A stretch of DNA of 64,000 bases from Streptomyces sp. NBC_00414. GTDB taxonomy: Bacteria > Actinomycetota > Actinomycetes > Streptomycetales > Streptomycetaceae. The DNA is taken from contig NZ_CP107935.1 of NCBI RefSeq assembly GCF_036038375.1, positions 3,286,001-3,350,000 on the forward strand. The letters are read 5' to 3'. The position numbers were made by a program, and so were the translations under genes. Below the pieces are notes generated by a model, which worked only from the letters and a program-made list of their open reading frames with translations, ran no database searches and was not told where the DNA came from. Shown here one piece after another: positions 9,252-17,743 of this stretch; position 1 is the first letter of the stretch; every line of letters begins with the position of its first letter.

Positions 9252-9761
9252 GTGGACTTCTTCCCTCACCGGCGTGCTTCTTTGGTCGGGCTGCCAGCCC
9301 TCGTCCTGCTGATCGCTGCCACTGGCTGCTCCTCAGCAGACGACAACATCCCGGCCTCGGTTCCCAGTCCGGGTACGAAGGCCACCAAGCTGTGCCAGAA
9401 CCTGGACAAGTCGCTGCCACGGAAGGTGGACGGCCTCGATCGGGAGGATCCCGAGCCCCGGTCAGCACTGACCGCGGGCTGGGGAAGCCCGGCGATCATA
9501 CTGCGCTGCGGGGTGTCGCGGCCCGCGAAGATGGTCGACCCCAAGGTGGCCAACGGTGACGACCCCGCGGCGATCGGCGGGGTCGTGAACGAGGTCGACT
9601 GGCTGATGGAGAAGCGGGAGGGCGGGGTGACCCGCTTCACCTCCGCGCAGCGGCGCGTGTATGTGGAGGTGACCGTCCCCTCCGGGCGGGACACGTCCTC
9701 TGTTCTCGTCGATCTGGCCGGGGCCATCAAGTCCGCGATTCCCAAGGGGATCGCGGACTGA
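9252..9761 (+). CDS. DUF3515-family putative lipoprotein
   Basis: The product has 169 residues. A short basic start is followed by a hydrophobic segment (ALVLLIAATGC), with Cys26 in a lipobox-like context, so it is probably a membrane-anchored exported lipoprotein. The rest contains the DUF3515 pattern: LCQNLDKSLP, then WGSPAIILRCGV near residue 80 and a C-terminal VEVTVPSGRDTSSVLVDLAGAI. The start is GTG at 9252. The function is not known. It is adjacent to ddl, but convergent with it. Confidence 0.8.
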   Translation: MDFFPHRRASLVGLPALVLLIAATGCSSADDNIPASVPSPGTKATKLCQNLDKSLPRKVDGLDREDPEPRSALTAGWGSPAIILRCGVSRPAKMVDPKVANGDDPAAIGGVVNEVDWLMEKREGGVTRFTSAQRRVYVEVTVPSGRDTSSVLVDLAGAIKSAIPKGIAD

Positions 9762-9782
9762 GGACCCCGGTCGGTTCGTGGT

Positions 9783-9842
9783 CGGGTGCGGGTGCGTCGT
9801 GGCTGGTGTTGCGCGGTTCCCCGCGCCCCTGAAAGCCAAAGC
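9783..9842. repeat. Dispersed GC-rich intergenic repeat, single copy
   Basis: CGGGTGCGGGTGCG...GTGGCTGGT followed by GCGCGGTTCCCCGCGCCCCT and GAAAGCCAAAG repeats the element seen in tandem at 4498-4620. It lies between the convergent DUF3515 and ddl genes. Confidence 0.8.
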
Positions 9843-9872
9843 CCGTGCCCGTGCCCGTGAAGGCGAGGAGAT

Positions 9873-11030
9873 TCAGCGCAGGCCCGTCGGTCGGCGGAGG
9901 GCTGCCTGGATCAGGCGGTCGACCAGTTCCGGGTACGGGACTCCGGTCGCCTCCCACATCTTGGGGTACATGGAGATCGGCGTGAAGCCGGGCATCGTGT
10001 TGATCTCGTTGATCACGAACTCGCCGTCCTCGGTGAGGAAGAAGTCCGCGCGGACCAGCCCCTCGCAGGAGGCGGCCTCGAAGGCGTCGACGGCCAGGCG
10101 CCGGATCTCGGTGGTCTGCTCGGCAGTCAGCGGGGCGGGCACGATACCGGGCGTCGAGTCGATGTACTTCGCCTCGAAGTCGTAGTAGGCGTGCGACTGC
10201 ACCGGCGGGATCTCGGCCGGCACCGAGGCCCGGGGCCCGTCCTCGAACTCCAGGACCCCGCACTCGATCTCGCGACCGCGCAGCAGCGCCTCCACGAGGA
10301 TCTTCGGGTCGTGGTGCTGGGCCTCCGCGATCGCCTCGTCGAGGCCGGACAGGTCCTCGACCTTGGTGATGCCGATCGACGAACCGGCGCGCGCGGGCTT
10401 CACGAAGAGCGGCCAGCCGTGCTCCCCAGCGAAGTCGATGATCTTCTTGCGGGCCGCCGACTCGTCCTGCTCCCACTCGCGGGGACGGATCACCACGTAC
10501 GGGCCGATCGGCAGCCCGAAGGAGGTGAACACCCGCTTCATGTACTCCTTGTCCTGGCCGACGGCCGAGGCGAGCACGCCCGAGCCGACGTAGGGGACAC
10601 CGGAGAGCTCCAGCAGACCCTGCAGGGTGCCGTCCTCGCCGTACGGGCCGTGCAGCATCGGGAAGACGACGTCGACCTCGCCGAGCGCCTTGGGCACCGA
10701 ACCCGGCTCGCTGTAGACCACTTCGCGGTTGGCGGGGTCGACGGGCAGGATCACGCCGCCCTCGCTCGACTCGGCGAGTTCCTCGACCTCGGGCGTACGA
10801 CGCTCGGTGATCGTCATCCGCTCCGGGTCGTCGGCGGTGAGCACCCAGCGGCCTTCCCGGGTGATCCCGATCGGCAGGACGTCGTACTTGGTCCGGTCGA
10901 TGGCCCGCAGGACGGCTCCGGCGGTGACCATGGAGATCCCGTGTTCGGAGCTGCGCCCGCCGAAGACGACGGCCACGCGCGGCTTGCGAGGCGGCTGCTC
11001 AGGGCTCTGGGGAAGGTTCTCGGTGCTCAT
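9873..11030 (-). CDS. ddl: D-alanine--D-alanine ligase
   Basis: The product has 385 residues and the ATP-grasp fold. VVFGGRSSEHGISM lies near residues 22-35 and LHGPYGEDGTLQGLLE near 130. The Mg-binding end reads EINTMPGFTPISMYPKM near 350. The enzyme joins two D-Ala for peptidoglycan precursor synthesis in the cytosol. The residue after the serine loop in YVGSGVLAS fits a normal D-Ala-D-Ala enzyme rather than a D-Ala-D-Lac ligase, but this needs an alignment. It is the last of the leftward series plsC-gpsA-ddl, with a 58-base gap after gpsA. Confidence 0.95.
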   Translation of the reverse strand: MSTENLPQSPEQPPRKPRVAVVFGGRSSEHGISMVTAGAVLRAIDRTKYDVLPIGITREGRWVLTADDPERMTITERRTPEVEELAESSEGGVILPVDPANREVVYSEPGSVPKALGEVDVVFPMLHGPYGEDGTLQGLLELSGVPYVGSGVLASAVGQDKEYMKRVFTSFGLPIGPYVVIRPREWEQDESAARKKIIDFAGEHGWPLFVKPARAGSSIGITKVEDLSGLDEAIAEAQHHDPKILVEALLRGREIECGVLEFEDGPRASVPAEIPPVQSHAYYDFEAKYIDSTPGIVPAPLTAEQTTEIRRLAVDAFEAASCEGLVRADFFLTEDGEFVINEINTMPGFTPISMYPKMWEATGVPYPELVDRLIQAALRRPTGLR

Positions 11031-11088
11031 ATCGGGTTGAGGGTACCCGGTGGTAGGGCTCCGAGTCAGCGGCCGGTGGCGGGGTCGC

Positions 11089-12108
11089 TCAGTGCCGTTC
11101 CGGCTTGGCGCTGCGTGACATCAGTTCCTTGACGGCGACGACCGGCGGCTTGCCCTCGTGGACGATCTCGACGACGGTCTCCGTGATGGGCATGTCGACC
11201 CCGTGCCGGCGCGCCAAGTCCAGTACGGACTCACAGGACTTGACGCCCTCGGCGGTCTGCTTGGTGACCGCGATGGTCTCCTGGAGGGTCATGCCCCGGC
11301 CGAGGTTCGTACCGAAGGTGTGGTTGCGCGAGAGCGGCGAGGAGCAGGTCGCCACGAGGTCGCCCAGGCCCGCGAGTCCGGAGAACGTCAGCGGTTCGGC
11401 GCCCATCCTGAGCCCGAGCCGGGTCGTCTCCGCCAACCCCCGTGTGATGAGGGACCCCTTGGCGTTGTCGCCGAGACCCATACCGTCCGCGATGCCGACG
11501 GCGAGGCCGATGACGTTCTTGACCGCGCCGCCCAGCTCGCAGCCCACCACGTCGGTGTTGGTGTACGGCCGGAAGTACGGCGTGTGGCAGGCGGCCTGGA
11601 GGCGCTGGGCCACGCCTTCGTCGCTGCACGCGACCACGGCGGCGGCCGGCATCCGGGCGGCGATCTCACGGGCCAGGTTGGGCCCGGTGACCACGGCGAT
11701 CCGGTCGGCGCCGACCTTGGCGACGTCCTCGATCACCTCGCTCATCCGCATCGCGGAGCCGAGTTCGACCCCCTTCATGAGGGAGACGAGCACCGTGCCG
11801 GGCGCGAGCAGCGGCGCCCATTCGGCGAGGTTCCCGCGCAGGGTCTGCGAGGGCACGGCGAGGATCGTGAAGTCGGCTTCGCGGGCGGCCTCTGCGGCGT
11901 CCGTGGTGGCGCGCAGGTTCTCCGGGAGTTCGATGCCCGGCAGGTAGTCGGGGTTCGTGCGGGTGGAGTTGACCGCTTCGGCGATCTCGGCCCGCCGTCC
12001 CCACAGCGTCACGTCGCAGCCGGCGTCGGCGAGCACCATGCCGAAGGCCGTGCCCCACGATCCGGTCCCGAAGACGGTCGCCTTGACGGGCCTGCCGGAT
12101 GTCGTCAC
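11089..12108 (-). CDS. gpsA: Glycerol-3-phosphate dehydrogenase [NAD(P)+]
   Basis: The product has 339 residues. The Rossmann motif GTGSWGTAFGMVLADAG starts near residue 14. The C-terminal domain carries NVIGLAVGIADGMGLGDNAKG and TRGLAETTRLG, typical of GpsA. It makes sn-glycerol 3-phosphate from dihydroxyacetone phosphate for phospholipids. The start is GTG at 12108, overlapping the plsC stop by 4 bases. Coupling with a PlsC acyltransferase, which uses acylated glycerol 3-phosphate, makes metabolic sense. Confidence 0.95.
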   Translation of the reverse strand: MTTSGRPVKATVFGTGSWGTAFGMVLADAGCDVTLWGRRAEIAEAVNSTRTNPDYLPGIELPENLRATTDAAEAAREADFTILAVPSQTLRGNLAEWAPLLAPGTVLVSLMKGVELGSAMRMSEVIEDVAKVGADRIAVVTGPNLAREIAARMPAAAVVACSDEGVAQRLQAACHTPYFRPYTNTDVVGCELGGAVKNVIGLAVGIADGMGLGDNAKGSLITRGLAETTRLGLRMGAEPLTFSGLAGLGDLVATCSSPLSRNHTFGTNLGRGMTLQETIAVTKQTAEGVKSCESVLDLARRHGVDMPITETVVEIVHEGKPPVVAVKELMSRSAKPERH

Positions 12109-12956
12109 TTGCCGTGCCCCTTTTCGTGCTCTGCCTCGGTCGTGTCCCGCACGGCCGTTTCCCGTGCGGTCCTTTCCTGCTCGTCCAGCCTGCCGTGCTC
12201 GTCGTGCGCTTCCTGCTCGTCCTGTTCCCGTGTCCTGCGCCGCTGCTCGATGCGCACCTGGCGCGGGTCGTAGCGCGTGGCCGGCGCCTTCTCCCCGCGG
12301 ATCAGCTCCAGCTGTGCGGTGATCGCGGCCATGATGACCTCGGTCGCCTCCTTCAGGAGGCCGGGGGTCATCTCCTTGTCGTAGAAGCGCGAGAGGTCCA
12401 CGGGCGGGCCCGCGAGCACATGGTGCGTCTTGCGCGGAAAGAAGTCGGGCTTCTTCGCGTACGGGGCCAGCAGGTGGTTGGCGCCCCACTGGGCTACCGG
12501 AATCACCGGGCACCTGGTCTGCAGCGCGACCCGCGCGGCACCCGTCTTGCCGGTCATCGGCCACAGGCCGGGGTCACGGGTGAGGGTGGCCTCGGGATAG
12601 AAGGCGACGCATTCCCCGCGTTCCACGGCGTCGATCGCGGCCCTGTAGGCGCTGAGCGCGTCGGAACTCTCGCGGTACACCGGGATCTGCCCGGTCCCCC
12701 GCATGGCCGCCCCCACGAATCCGCTCTTGAAAAGCCCGCTCTTGGCGAGGAAACGCGGAACCCGGCCGGTGTTGTACTGAAAGTGCCCGTAGGCGAACGG
12801 ATCCGCGTGAGAATTGTGGTTCACCACGGTGATAAATCCGCCATCGGCAGGAATGTTCTCCATTCCGCGCCAGTCCCGCTTGATCAGAACCACCAGCGGC
12901 GGTTTGACGAGGACCGCTGAGAAGCGGTACCAGAAGCCGATTCTGCGGCGGGACAC
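12105..12956 (-). CDS. plsC: 1-acyl-sn-glycerol-3-phosphate acyltransferase
   Basis: The product has 283 residues. The acyltransferase motif NHNSHADP (H-x4-D) lies near residue 45 and a variant second block, FYPEATLTRDP, near 125. After residue 240 the tail is charged and rich in Arg, Glu and Gln, which is unlike the catalytic core and probably disordered. The enzyme adds the second acyl chain to lysophosphatidate at the membrane. The start is GTG at 12956, with GAGGAAGG eight bases upstream. It heads the plsC-gpsA-ddl run. Confidence 0.9.
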   Translation of the reverse strand: MSRRRIGFWYRFSAVLVKPPLVVLIKRDWRGMENIPADGGFITVVNHNSHADPFAYGHFQYNTGRVPRFLAKSGLFKSGFVGAAMRGTGQIPVYRESSDALSAYRAAIDAVERGECVAFYPEATLTRDPGLWPMTGKTGAARVALQTRCPVIPVAQWGANHLLAPYAKKPDFFPRKTHHVLAGPPVDLSRFYDKEMTPGLLKEATEVIMAAITAQLELIRGEKAPATRYDPRQVRIEQRRRTREQDEQEAHDEHGRLDEQERTARETAVRDTTEAEHEKGHGK

Positions 12957-13100
12957 GCGAACACCTTCCTCTTGGGCCTGGGGGGCCGCACAAGTGTCGC
13001 CCCGGGCCGCCTGTCTGTCGAGAACACCGTACGCCCCGGCCTCGGACCCTTCCCGGTGCCCGGGGGACAATGGACGGGACAAGGGAGGGACGGAGCGCTC

Positions 13101-13733
13101 GTGCAGTGGATCTTGGTCGTACCCCTCAAAGCCCTTGCGCGGGCGAAGAGCAGGCTGTCGGACACCGCGGCCGACGGTCTGCGCCCCGGGCTCGCCCTCG
13201 CCTTCGCACAGGACACGGTGGCCGCGGCGCTGGCCTGCCCGGAAGTCGCGGATGTGGCCGTAGTCACGGGCGACGCGCTGGCCGGACGCGAGCTGGCCGC
13301 CCTGGGTGCCCGGATCGTCCCGGACGAGCCCGGGGGCGGTCTGAACGCCGCCCTGAGGCACGCGGCGGCGGTCGTACGCACCAGAAAACCGCACACTCCG
13401 CTGGCGGCCCTGAACGCGGATCTGCCCGCGCTGCGCCCGCCGGAATTGGCCCGCGTGCTCACCTCGGCCGCCGAATTCCCCCGGGCTTTCCTCACCGATG
13501 CCGCCGGATTCGGCACCACTCTCCTGGCCGCGTCGCCCGGCCACGAATTGCTTCCCGCTTTCGGAACGGATTCCCGCGCCCGCCATCGCGCGTCGGGCGC
13601 CATGGAACTTCTCCTGCCCGCGGTGGATTCCGTGCGCCAGGACGTGGATACGGGCGCGGACCTGCGAGCGGCCCTGGCCCTGGGCGTGGGCCCGCGCACG
13701 GCAGCGGCGGTCCAACGCCTCACAGCAGCCTGA
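13101..13733 (+). CDS. cofC: 2-phospholactate/phosphoenolpyruvate guanylyltransferase (F420 synthesis)
   Basis: The product has 210 residues and a nucleotidyltransferase fold of the CofC/FbiD family. WILVVPLKALARAKSRL at the N-terminus is the nucleotide-binding loop. ALNADLPALRPPEL near residue 115 carries the metal-binding Asp pair, and FLTDAAGFGTTLL follows. In actinobacteria this enzyme (FbiD) uses phosphoenolpyruvate to start the coenzyme F420 tail; the symbol cofC is the general one. The start is GTG at 13101 after GGAG. It diverges from plsC, and no other F420 gene is in the window. Confidence 0.9.
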   Translation: MQWILVVPLKALARAKSRLSDTAADGLRPGLALAFAQDTVAAALACPEVADVAVVTGDALAGRELAALGARIVPDEPGGGLNAALRHAAAVVRTRKPHTPLAALNADLPALRPPELARVLTSAAEFPRAFLTDAAGFGTTLLAASPGHELLPAFGTDSRARHRASGAMELLLPAVDSVRQDVDTGADLRAALALGVGPRTAAAVQRLTAA

Positions 13734-13734
13734 G

Positions 13735-13808
13735 CCCCTTCAGAGGCGCGGGGCTGCGACATTGTGCGGCTCCGCCGCGGGGGCGCGACCAGCCCCCACC
13801 GGCCCGCG
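13735..13808. repeat. Dispersed GC-rich repeat, second family
   Basis: CCTTCAGAGGCGCGGGGCTG, then GTGCGGCTCCGCCGCGG and GCGCGACCAGCCCCCACCGG. The same order of blocks recurs at 48788-48868. It lies directly after the cofC stop. Confidence 0.75.
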
Positions 13809-13868
13809 CGTACCCGCCGACCCCAGACACCCCCTCCCCCGGCAAGGGGAACCGCATACTCTTCCCCC

Positions 13869-14072
13869 ATGCAGGCGACCGCGTACACATACGACCCCGA
13901 AACCCGCTCCGGCCAGGTGCTGCTGGACGACGGCACCCCCGTCCCCTTCGACGCCCCGGCGTTCGACAAGGGCGGCCTCAGACTGCTCCGTCCGGGCCAG
14001 CGCGTACGGATCGAGGTCGACGGCGAGCGGGACGACCGCCGCATCACGCTGGTGACCCTGCAGACCTTCTGA
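13869..14072 (+). CDS. Small conserved protein, OB-fold-like (cold-shock-like)
   Basis: The ATG at 13869 gives 67 residues. The sequence reads QVLLDDGTPVPFDAPAF, then LRLLRPGQRVRIEVDG and a final ITLVTLQTF. That is an all-beta pattern resembling the cold-shock/S1-like fold, without the classical RNP aromatic motifs. It is found in streptomycetes between cofC and hupS as far as I recall; the function is unknown. An 8-base tandem repeat begins in its last codons and runs downstream. Confidence 0.75.
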   Translation: MQATAYTYDPETRSGQVLLDDGTPVPFDAPAFDKGGLRLLRPGQRVRIEVDGERDDRRITLVTLQTF

Positions 14073-14127
14073 GCTTCTGGCCTTCTGGCCTTCTGGCCTT
14101 CTGAGCTTCTGAGCTTCTGAGCTTCTG
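14064..14127. repeat. Eight 8-bp tandem units starting at a stop codon
   Basis: Eight units ending in CTTCTG follow without interruption: ACCTTCTG, AGCTTCTG, three GCCTTCTG, then three AGCTTCTG. The first unit contains the last codons of the upstream gene and supplies the start of its TGA stop. The array ends right before the terminator stem at 14132. Confidence 0.95.
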
Positions 14128-14131
14128 AAAA

Positions 14132-14176
14132 CGCCGCGGGCCGGGCTCCCCCGTGGGAGCCCGGCCCGGCGCGTTT
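14132..14176. terminator. Bidirectional terminator between small gene and hupS
   Basis: GGGCCGGGCTCCC at 14138-14150 pairs perfectly with GGGAGCCCGGCCC at 14155-14167 around a CCGT loop. It is flanked by AAAA on the left and TTT on the right. It sits between convergent genes and could serve both. Confidence 0.85.
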
Positions 14177-14193
14177 ATGCCCTACGCCCCTGT

Positions 14194-14886
14194 CTACCTG
14201 CGGGCGGTGGCCTTCTTGGCGGTGGTGGTGCTGCGGGCCGCCGACTTCTTGGCCGGGGCCTTCTTGGCCGCCGCCTTCTTCGCGGGGGCCTTCTTCGCCG
14301 CCGCCTTCTTCGCGGTGGTCTTCTTGGCCGTGGCCTTCTTGGCCGTGGTCTTCTTGGCGGCCGCCGAGGTCTTCTTGGCGGTCGTCTTCTTGGCCGTGGC
14401 GGTGGTCTTCTTCGCGGCCGCCGAGGAGGTCTTCTTCGCCGCGGTCGCCTTCCTGGTCGTCGCCGCGGCCGTGGTCTTCTTCGCGGCCCCCGTCGCCTTC
14501 CTGGCGGTGGTGGCCTTCTTGGCCGCGGCCTTCTTGACCGTGGCGGAAGCGCCACCGCTCAGGCTGCCCTTGGGGGCCTTCTTGACCGCGACGTCGTTCT
14601 TGGGGAGCTTCTTCGAGCCGCTCACCAGGTCCTTGAACCCCTGGCCCGCGCGGAAACGCGGCACGGAGGTCTTCTTGACCCGAACCCGCTCTCCGGTCTG
14701 CGGGTTACGGGCGTAACGGGCCGGACGGTCCACCTTCTCGAAGGAACCGAAGCCGGTGACCGAGACCCGGTCCCCGCCGACAACTGCACGCACCACGGCG
14801 TCCAGTACGGCGTCGACCGCGTCAGCGGCCTGCTGACGCCCGCCGACCTTGTCGGCAATCGCTTCTACGAGCTGCGCCTTGTTCAC
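14194..14886 (-). CDS. hupS: HU-family nucleoid protein with Lys/Ala-rich tail (HupS type)
   Basis: The product has 230 residues. Residues 1-93 are a complete HU domain: [16 protein letters not shown], then [19 protein letters not shown] and the basic arm. Residues 100-230 are a low-complexity tail of AAKK, TAKKT and APAKK repeats, resembling histone H1. This two-part form is the streptomycete HupS, which compacts the nucleoid, notably in spores. The start is GTG at 14886 with GGGGAAG upstream. The upstream region 14887-15025 is strikingly AT-rich around 14938-14990 and probably holds the promoter. Confidence 0.95.
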   Translation of the reverse strand: MNKAQLVEAIADKVGGRQQAADAVDAVLDAVVRAVVGGDRVSVTGFGSFEKVDRPARYARNPQTGERVRVKKTSVPRFRAGQGFKDLVSGSKKLPKNDVAVKKAPKGSLSGGASATVKKAAAKKATTARKATGAAKKTTAAATTRKATAAKKTSSAAAKKTTATAKKTTAKKTSAAAKKTTAKKATAKKTTAKKAAAKKAPAKKAAAKKAPAKKSAARSTTTAKKATARR

Positions 14887-15025
14887 GTCTTCCCCTTCGG
14901 AGACATTGCCAGAACGAAAGTGTTCAAGCTTTTTCGCACGTTAGGCAGATATATACCGCAAATCAAACACGAAACGGGCTAATCACCCTTGTGCCGCAAC
15001 GAACTGGGACTGTCGCCCAAGTTCC

Positions 15026-15256
15026 TCAGCGTTCCTCTTCGGGGATTCGGCCCTCGTCGAGGTCCGTCGTGAACCGCTCCAGACGCCTTGTCGCATCGGC
15101 GAGATCGTGTTTGGCCACGGCCGTAATGACCAGCAGCTTCCGGGTCAGCGCCATCCGTACGCCCTCCGGGACTTGCAGTGCGCGCACCGTTGTGTGCGCT
15201 TCCTTGAGTTGGGACGCGACTGCCGCATAGAGGTCGAGTTGGCCGTCGTGTTCCAT
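15026..15256 (-). CDS. Small conserved hypothetical protein
   Basis: The product has 76 residues, is mainly helical and highly charged (MEHDGQLDLYAAVASQLKEA...LADATRRLERFTTDLDEG). It has no signal peptide, cysteine or recognisable catalytic motif. Codon use is normal for the window. It lies between hupS and leuD with its own 266-base upstream gap (15257-15522). No function can be assigned. Confidence 0.6.
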   Translation of the reverse strand: MEHDGQLDLYAAVASQLKEAHTTVRALQVPEGVRMALTRKLLVITAVAKHDLADATRRLERFTTDLDEGRIPEEER

Positions 15257-15445
15257 GCACAGATTGTGCCATCTGGGGCGAGTTGTCGCCTGCGCAGGGG
15301 GTAACTACCGCCTCCCGACGGCCTCCCACGCGCCTCTCCACAAGGCTCTGCGGGGTCTCGGCTACCCCATCAAAGACCCTTGAAACAAGGGCAGTTGAGG
15401 CCAATCACAAAGGCCGGAACCCCTCTTCCGGAACCGCACACAGAT

Positions 15446-15475
15446 GTACCCCCAACCGTCCACGATTGGGGGTAC
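15446..15475 (-). terminator. Hairpin after leuD, probable terminator
   Basis: GTACCCCCAA at 15446-15455 pairs perfectly with TTGGGGGTAC at 15466-15475. It lies about 50 bases past the leuD stop. There is no U-tract, as is common in streptomycetes. Confidence 0.55.
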
Positions 15476-15522
15476 AGAGGCCTGTTGCGTGGCTGGAATC
15501 AGCCCTGCGGGTTCGGCTCCGG

Positions 15523-16116
15523 TCAGACCTGAACGGTCCGCGGCTTGTAGGAGGGCCGCTTGGACTCGAACGTGGAGATGTCCGCCTCGTTCTGGAGGGT
15601 GATGGAGATGTCGTCCAGCCCGTTCAGCAGCCGCCAGCGGGCGTTCTCGTCGAGCTCGAAGGCGGCCGTGATGCCCTCGGCGCGCACCTCACGGGCCTCC
15701 AGGTCGACGGTGACCTCGGCCTCGGGGTCCTTCTCGGTGAGCTCCCAGAGCGCGTCCACGATCTTCTGCTCCAGAACCACTGTGAGCAGGCCGTTCTTGA
15801 GAGAGTTGCCACGGAAGATGTCCGCGAAGCGGGACGAGATGACGGCCTTGAAGCCGTAGTTCTGCAGGGCCCACACGGCGTGCTCGCGCGAGGAGCCGGT
15901 GCCGAAGTCGGATCCCGCGATCAGGACCGTGGCGCCCGTGCGCTCGCTCTGGTTGAGGATGAAGGACGAGTCCTTGCGCCAGGCCTCGAAGAGCCCGTCC
16001 TCGAAACCGTCCCTGGTCACCTTCTTGAGCCAGTGGGCGGGGATGATCTGGTCGGTGTCCACGTTGCTGCGGCGCAGCGGGACGGCCCGGCCGGTGTGCT
16101 TGGTGAATGCTTCCAT
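15523..16116 (-). CDS. leuD: 3-isopropylmalate dehydratase small subunit
   Basis: The product has 197 residues, the usual LeuD length. It starts [27 protein letters not shown] and carries [15 protein letters not shown] near residue 70, the substrate-loop signature. With LeuC it isomerises 2- to 3-isopropylmalate in leucine synthesis. The ATG at 16116 lies five bases after the leuC stop, so leuCD is one operon. Expression is probably under NdgR, encoded divergently upstream of leuC. Confidence 0.97.
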   Translation of the reverse strand: MEAFTKHTGRAVPLRRSNVDTDQIIPAHWLKKVTRDGFEDGLFEAWRKDSSFILNQSERTGATVLIAGSDFGTGSSREHAVWALQNYGFKAVISSRFADIFRGNSLKNGLLTVVLEQKIVDALWELTEKDPEAEVTVDLEAREVRAEGITAAFELDENARWRLLNGLDDISITLQNEADISTFESKRPSYKPRTVQV

Positions 16117-16121
16117 GGCTC

Positions 16122-17552
16122 TCAGACTCCAGCGGGCGTGCGAACGTCGGCGTCGGACAGGTCGGCGGGGGAGGCCAGATGGCCCAGTACCGCCGTGGCC
16201 GCGGCGACCTGCGGCGACACCAGGTGCGTACGGCCGCCCTTGCCCTGCCTGCCCTCGAAGTTGCGGTTGGAGGTGGACGCGGAGCGCTCGCCGGGTGCCA
16301 GCTGGTCGGGGTTCATGCCCAGACACATCGAGCAGCCCGCGTGCCGCCATTCGGCGCCGGCCTCCTTGAAGACCAGGTCCAGGCCCTCGGAGACGGCCTG
16401 CAGACCGACGCGCGCGGAGCCGGGAACCACCAGCATCCGTACGCCGTCGGCGACTTTGCGGCCCCCGACGATCGCGGCGGCGGCGCGCAGGTCCTCGATA
16501 CGGCCGTTGGTGCACGAACCTACGAAGACGGTGTCCACCTTGATGTCCCGCAGCGGCTGTCCGGCGGTCAACCCCATGTATTCCAGGGCCTTTTCGGCGG
16601 CGTGGCGCTCCGAAGCGTCTTCGTACGAAGCCGGGTCGGGGACGGCCGCCGAAAGCGGTGCTCCCTGGCCGGGGTTGGTGCCCCAGGTGACGAACGGCGC
16701 GAGGGAGGCGGCGTCGATGACGACCTCCGCGTCGAATTCCGCGTCGTCGTCGGACTTCAGGGTCTTCCAGTACGCGACGGCGGCGTCCCAGTCCTCGCCC
16801 TGGGGGGCGTGGGCGCGGCCCTCGATGTACTCGAAGGTGGTCTCGTCGGGGGCGATCATGCCCGCGCGGGCGCCGGCCTCGATCGACATGTTGCAGATGG
16901 TCATGCGGGCCTCCATCGAGAGCTTCTCGATGGCGGAGCCGCGGTATTCCAGGATGTAGCCCTGGCCGCCGCCGGTACCGATCTTGGTGATGATCGCCAG
17001 GATCAGGTCCTTGGCCGTGACGTCCTCGGGCAGTTCGCCGTCGACCGTGATGGCCATGGTCCTGGGGCGGGCCAGCGGCAGTGTCTGGGTGGCCAGCACG
17101 TGCTCCACCTGGGAGGTGCCGATGCCGAACGCCAGCGCGCCGAAGGCGCCGTGCGTGGAGGTGTGGGAGTCACCGCACACGACCGTGGTGCCGGGCTGGG
17201 TCAGGCCCAGCTGCGGGCCCACGACGTGGACGACACCCTGCTCGACGTCGCCCAGCGAGTGCAGCCGCACGCCGAAGTCGGCGCAGTTCTTGCGCAGCGT
17301 CTCCAGCTGGGCCCGGGAGACCGGATCCGCGATGGGCTTGTCGATGTCGAGGGTGGGGGTGTTGTGGTCCTCGGTCGCGATGGTGAGGTCGAGACGACGC
17401 ACGGGGCGCCCCGCCTGACGGAGGCCGTCGAAGGCCTGGGGGCTGGTCACCTCGTGCAGCAGGTGCAGATCGATGAAGAGAAGGTCGGGCTCGCCCTCAG
17501 CGCGCCGGACGACGTGGTCGTCCCAGACCTTCTCCGCGAGTGTCCTACCCAT
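16122..17552 (-). CDS. leuC: 3-isopropylmalate dehydratase large subunit
   Basis: The product has 476 residues of the aconitase superfamily. Iron-sulfur ligands sit in [17 protein letters not shown] (Cys near residue 347) and [12 protein letters not shown] (Cys pair near 407 and 410). [21 protein letters not shown] is near residue 130. It forms the 4Fe-4S catalytic subunit with LeuD. The ATG at 17552 has GGAGGGAAAG upstream. The 190-base gap to ndgR holds palindromic elements at 17712-17743. Confidence 0.97.
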   Translation of the reverse strand: MGRTLAEKVWDDHVVRRAEGEPDLLFIDLHLLHEVTSPQAFDGLRQAGRPVRRLDLTIATEDHNTPTLDIDKPIADPVSRAQLETLRKNCADFGVRLHSLGDVEQGVVHVVGPQLGLTQPGTTVVCGDSHTSTHGAFGALAFGIGTSQVEHVLATQTLPLARPRTMAITVDGELPEDVTAKDLILAIITKIGTGGGQGYILEYRGSAIEKLSMEARMTICNMSIEAGARAGMIAPDETTFEYIEGRAHAPQGEDWDAAVAYWKTLKSDDDAEFDAEVVIDAASLAPFVTWGTNPGQGAPLSAAVPDPASYEDASERHAAEKALEYMGLTAGQPLRDIKVDTVFVGSCTNGRIEDLRAAAAIVGGRKVADGVRMLVVPGSARVGLQAVSEGLDLVFKEAGAEWRHAGCSMCLGMNPDQLAPGERSASTSNRNFEGRQGKGGRTHLVSPQVAAATAVLGHLASPADLSDADVRTPAGV

Positions 17553-17711
17553 CGCTTTCCCTCCGGCCGGCCTGTGAGGCGCCGGCCCAACTAGAGATTT
17601 CCGAGGCGGCGGGCGCCCGTACCCCCGGTACCGGACGTCTTCCGCCAGGCCCGTCGGTCCACGGGCCGTGTATGTATCAGGGTGGCGCGTTCCACCGAAA
17701 ATTGAACTTGC

Positions 17712-17743
17712 GTTTCACAGAGTGAGACGCGAGTATCGTTTCA
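17712..17743. promoter_or_regulatory. Overlapping imperfect palindromes, candidate NdgR operator
   Basis: GTTTCAC-AGA-GTGAGAC occupies 17712-17728, and TGAGACG-N7-CGTTTCA occupies 17723-17743, ending inside the ndgR start codon. NdgR/AreB proteins are known to bind the leuC-ndgR intergenic region. Assignment of these exact bases is inference. Confidence 0.5.

Noticed and set aside
8707..9468. Minus-strand frame across the Lrp-type gene and its upstream region
   Set aside because: The plus-strand RAM-domain gene has a clear ribosome-binding site and family match. The minus frame has no conserved pattern.
14194..14560. Dense short repeats that could suggest a CRISPR-like or tandem DNA array
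   Set aside because: They are the codons of the Ala/Lys/Thr tail of HupS, irregular in length and without spacers.
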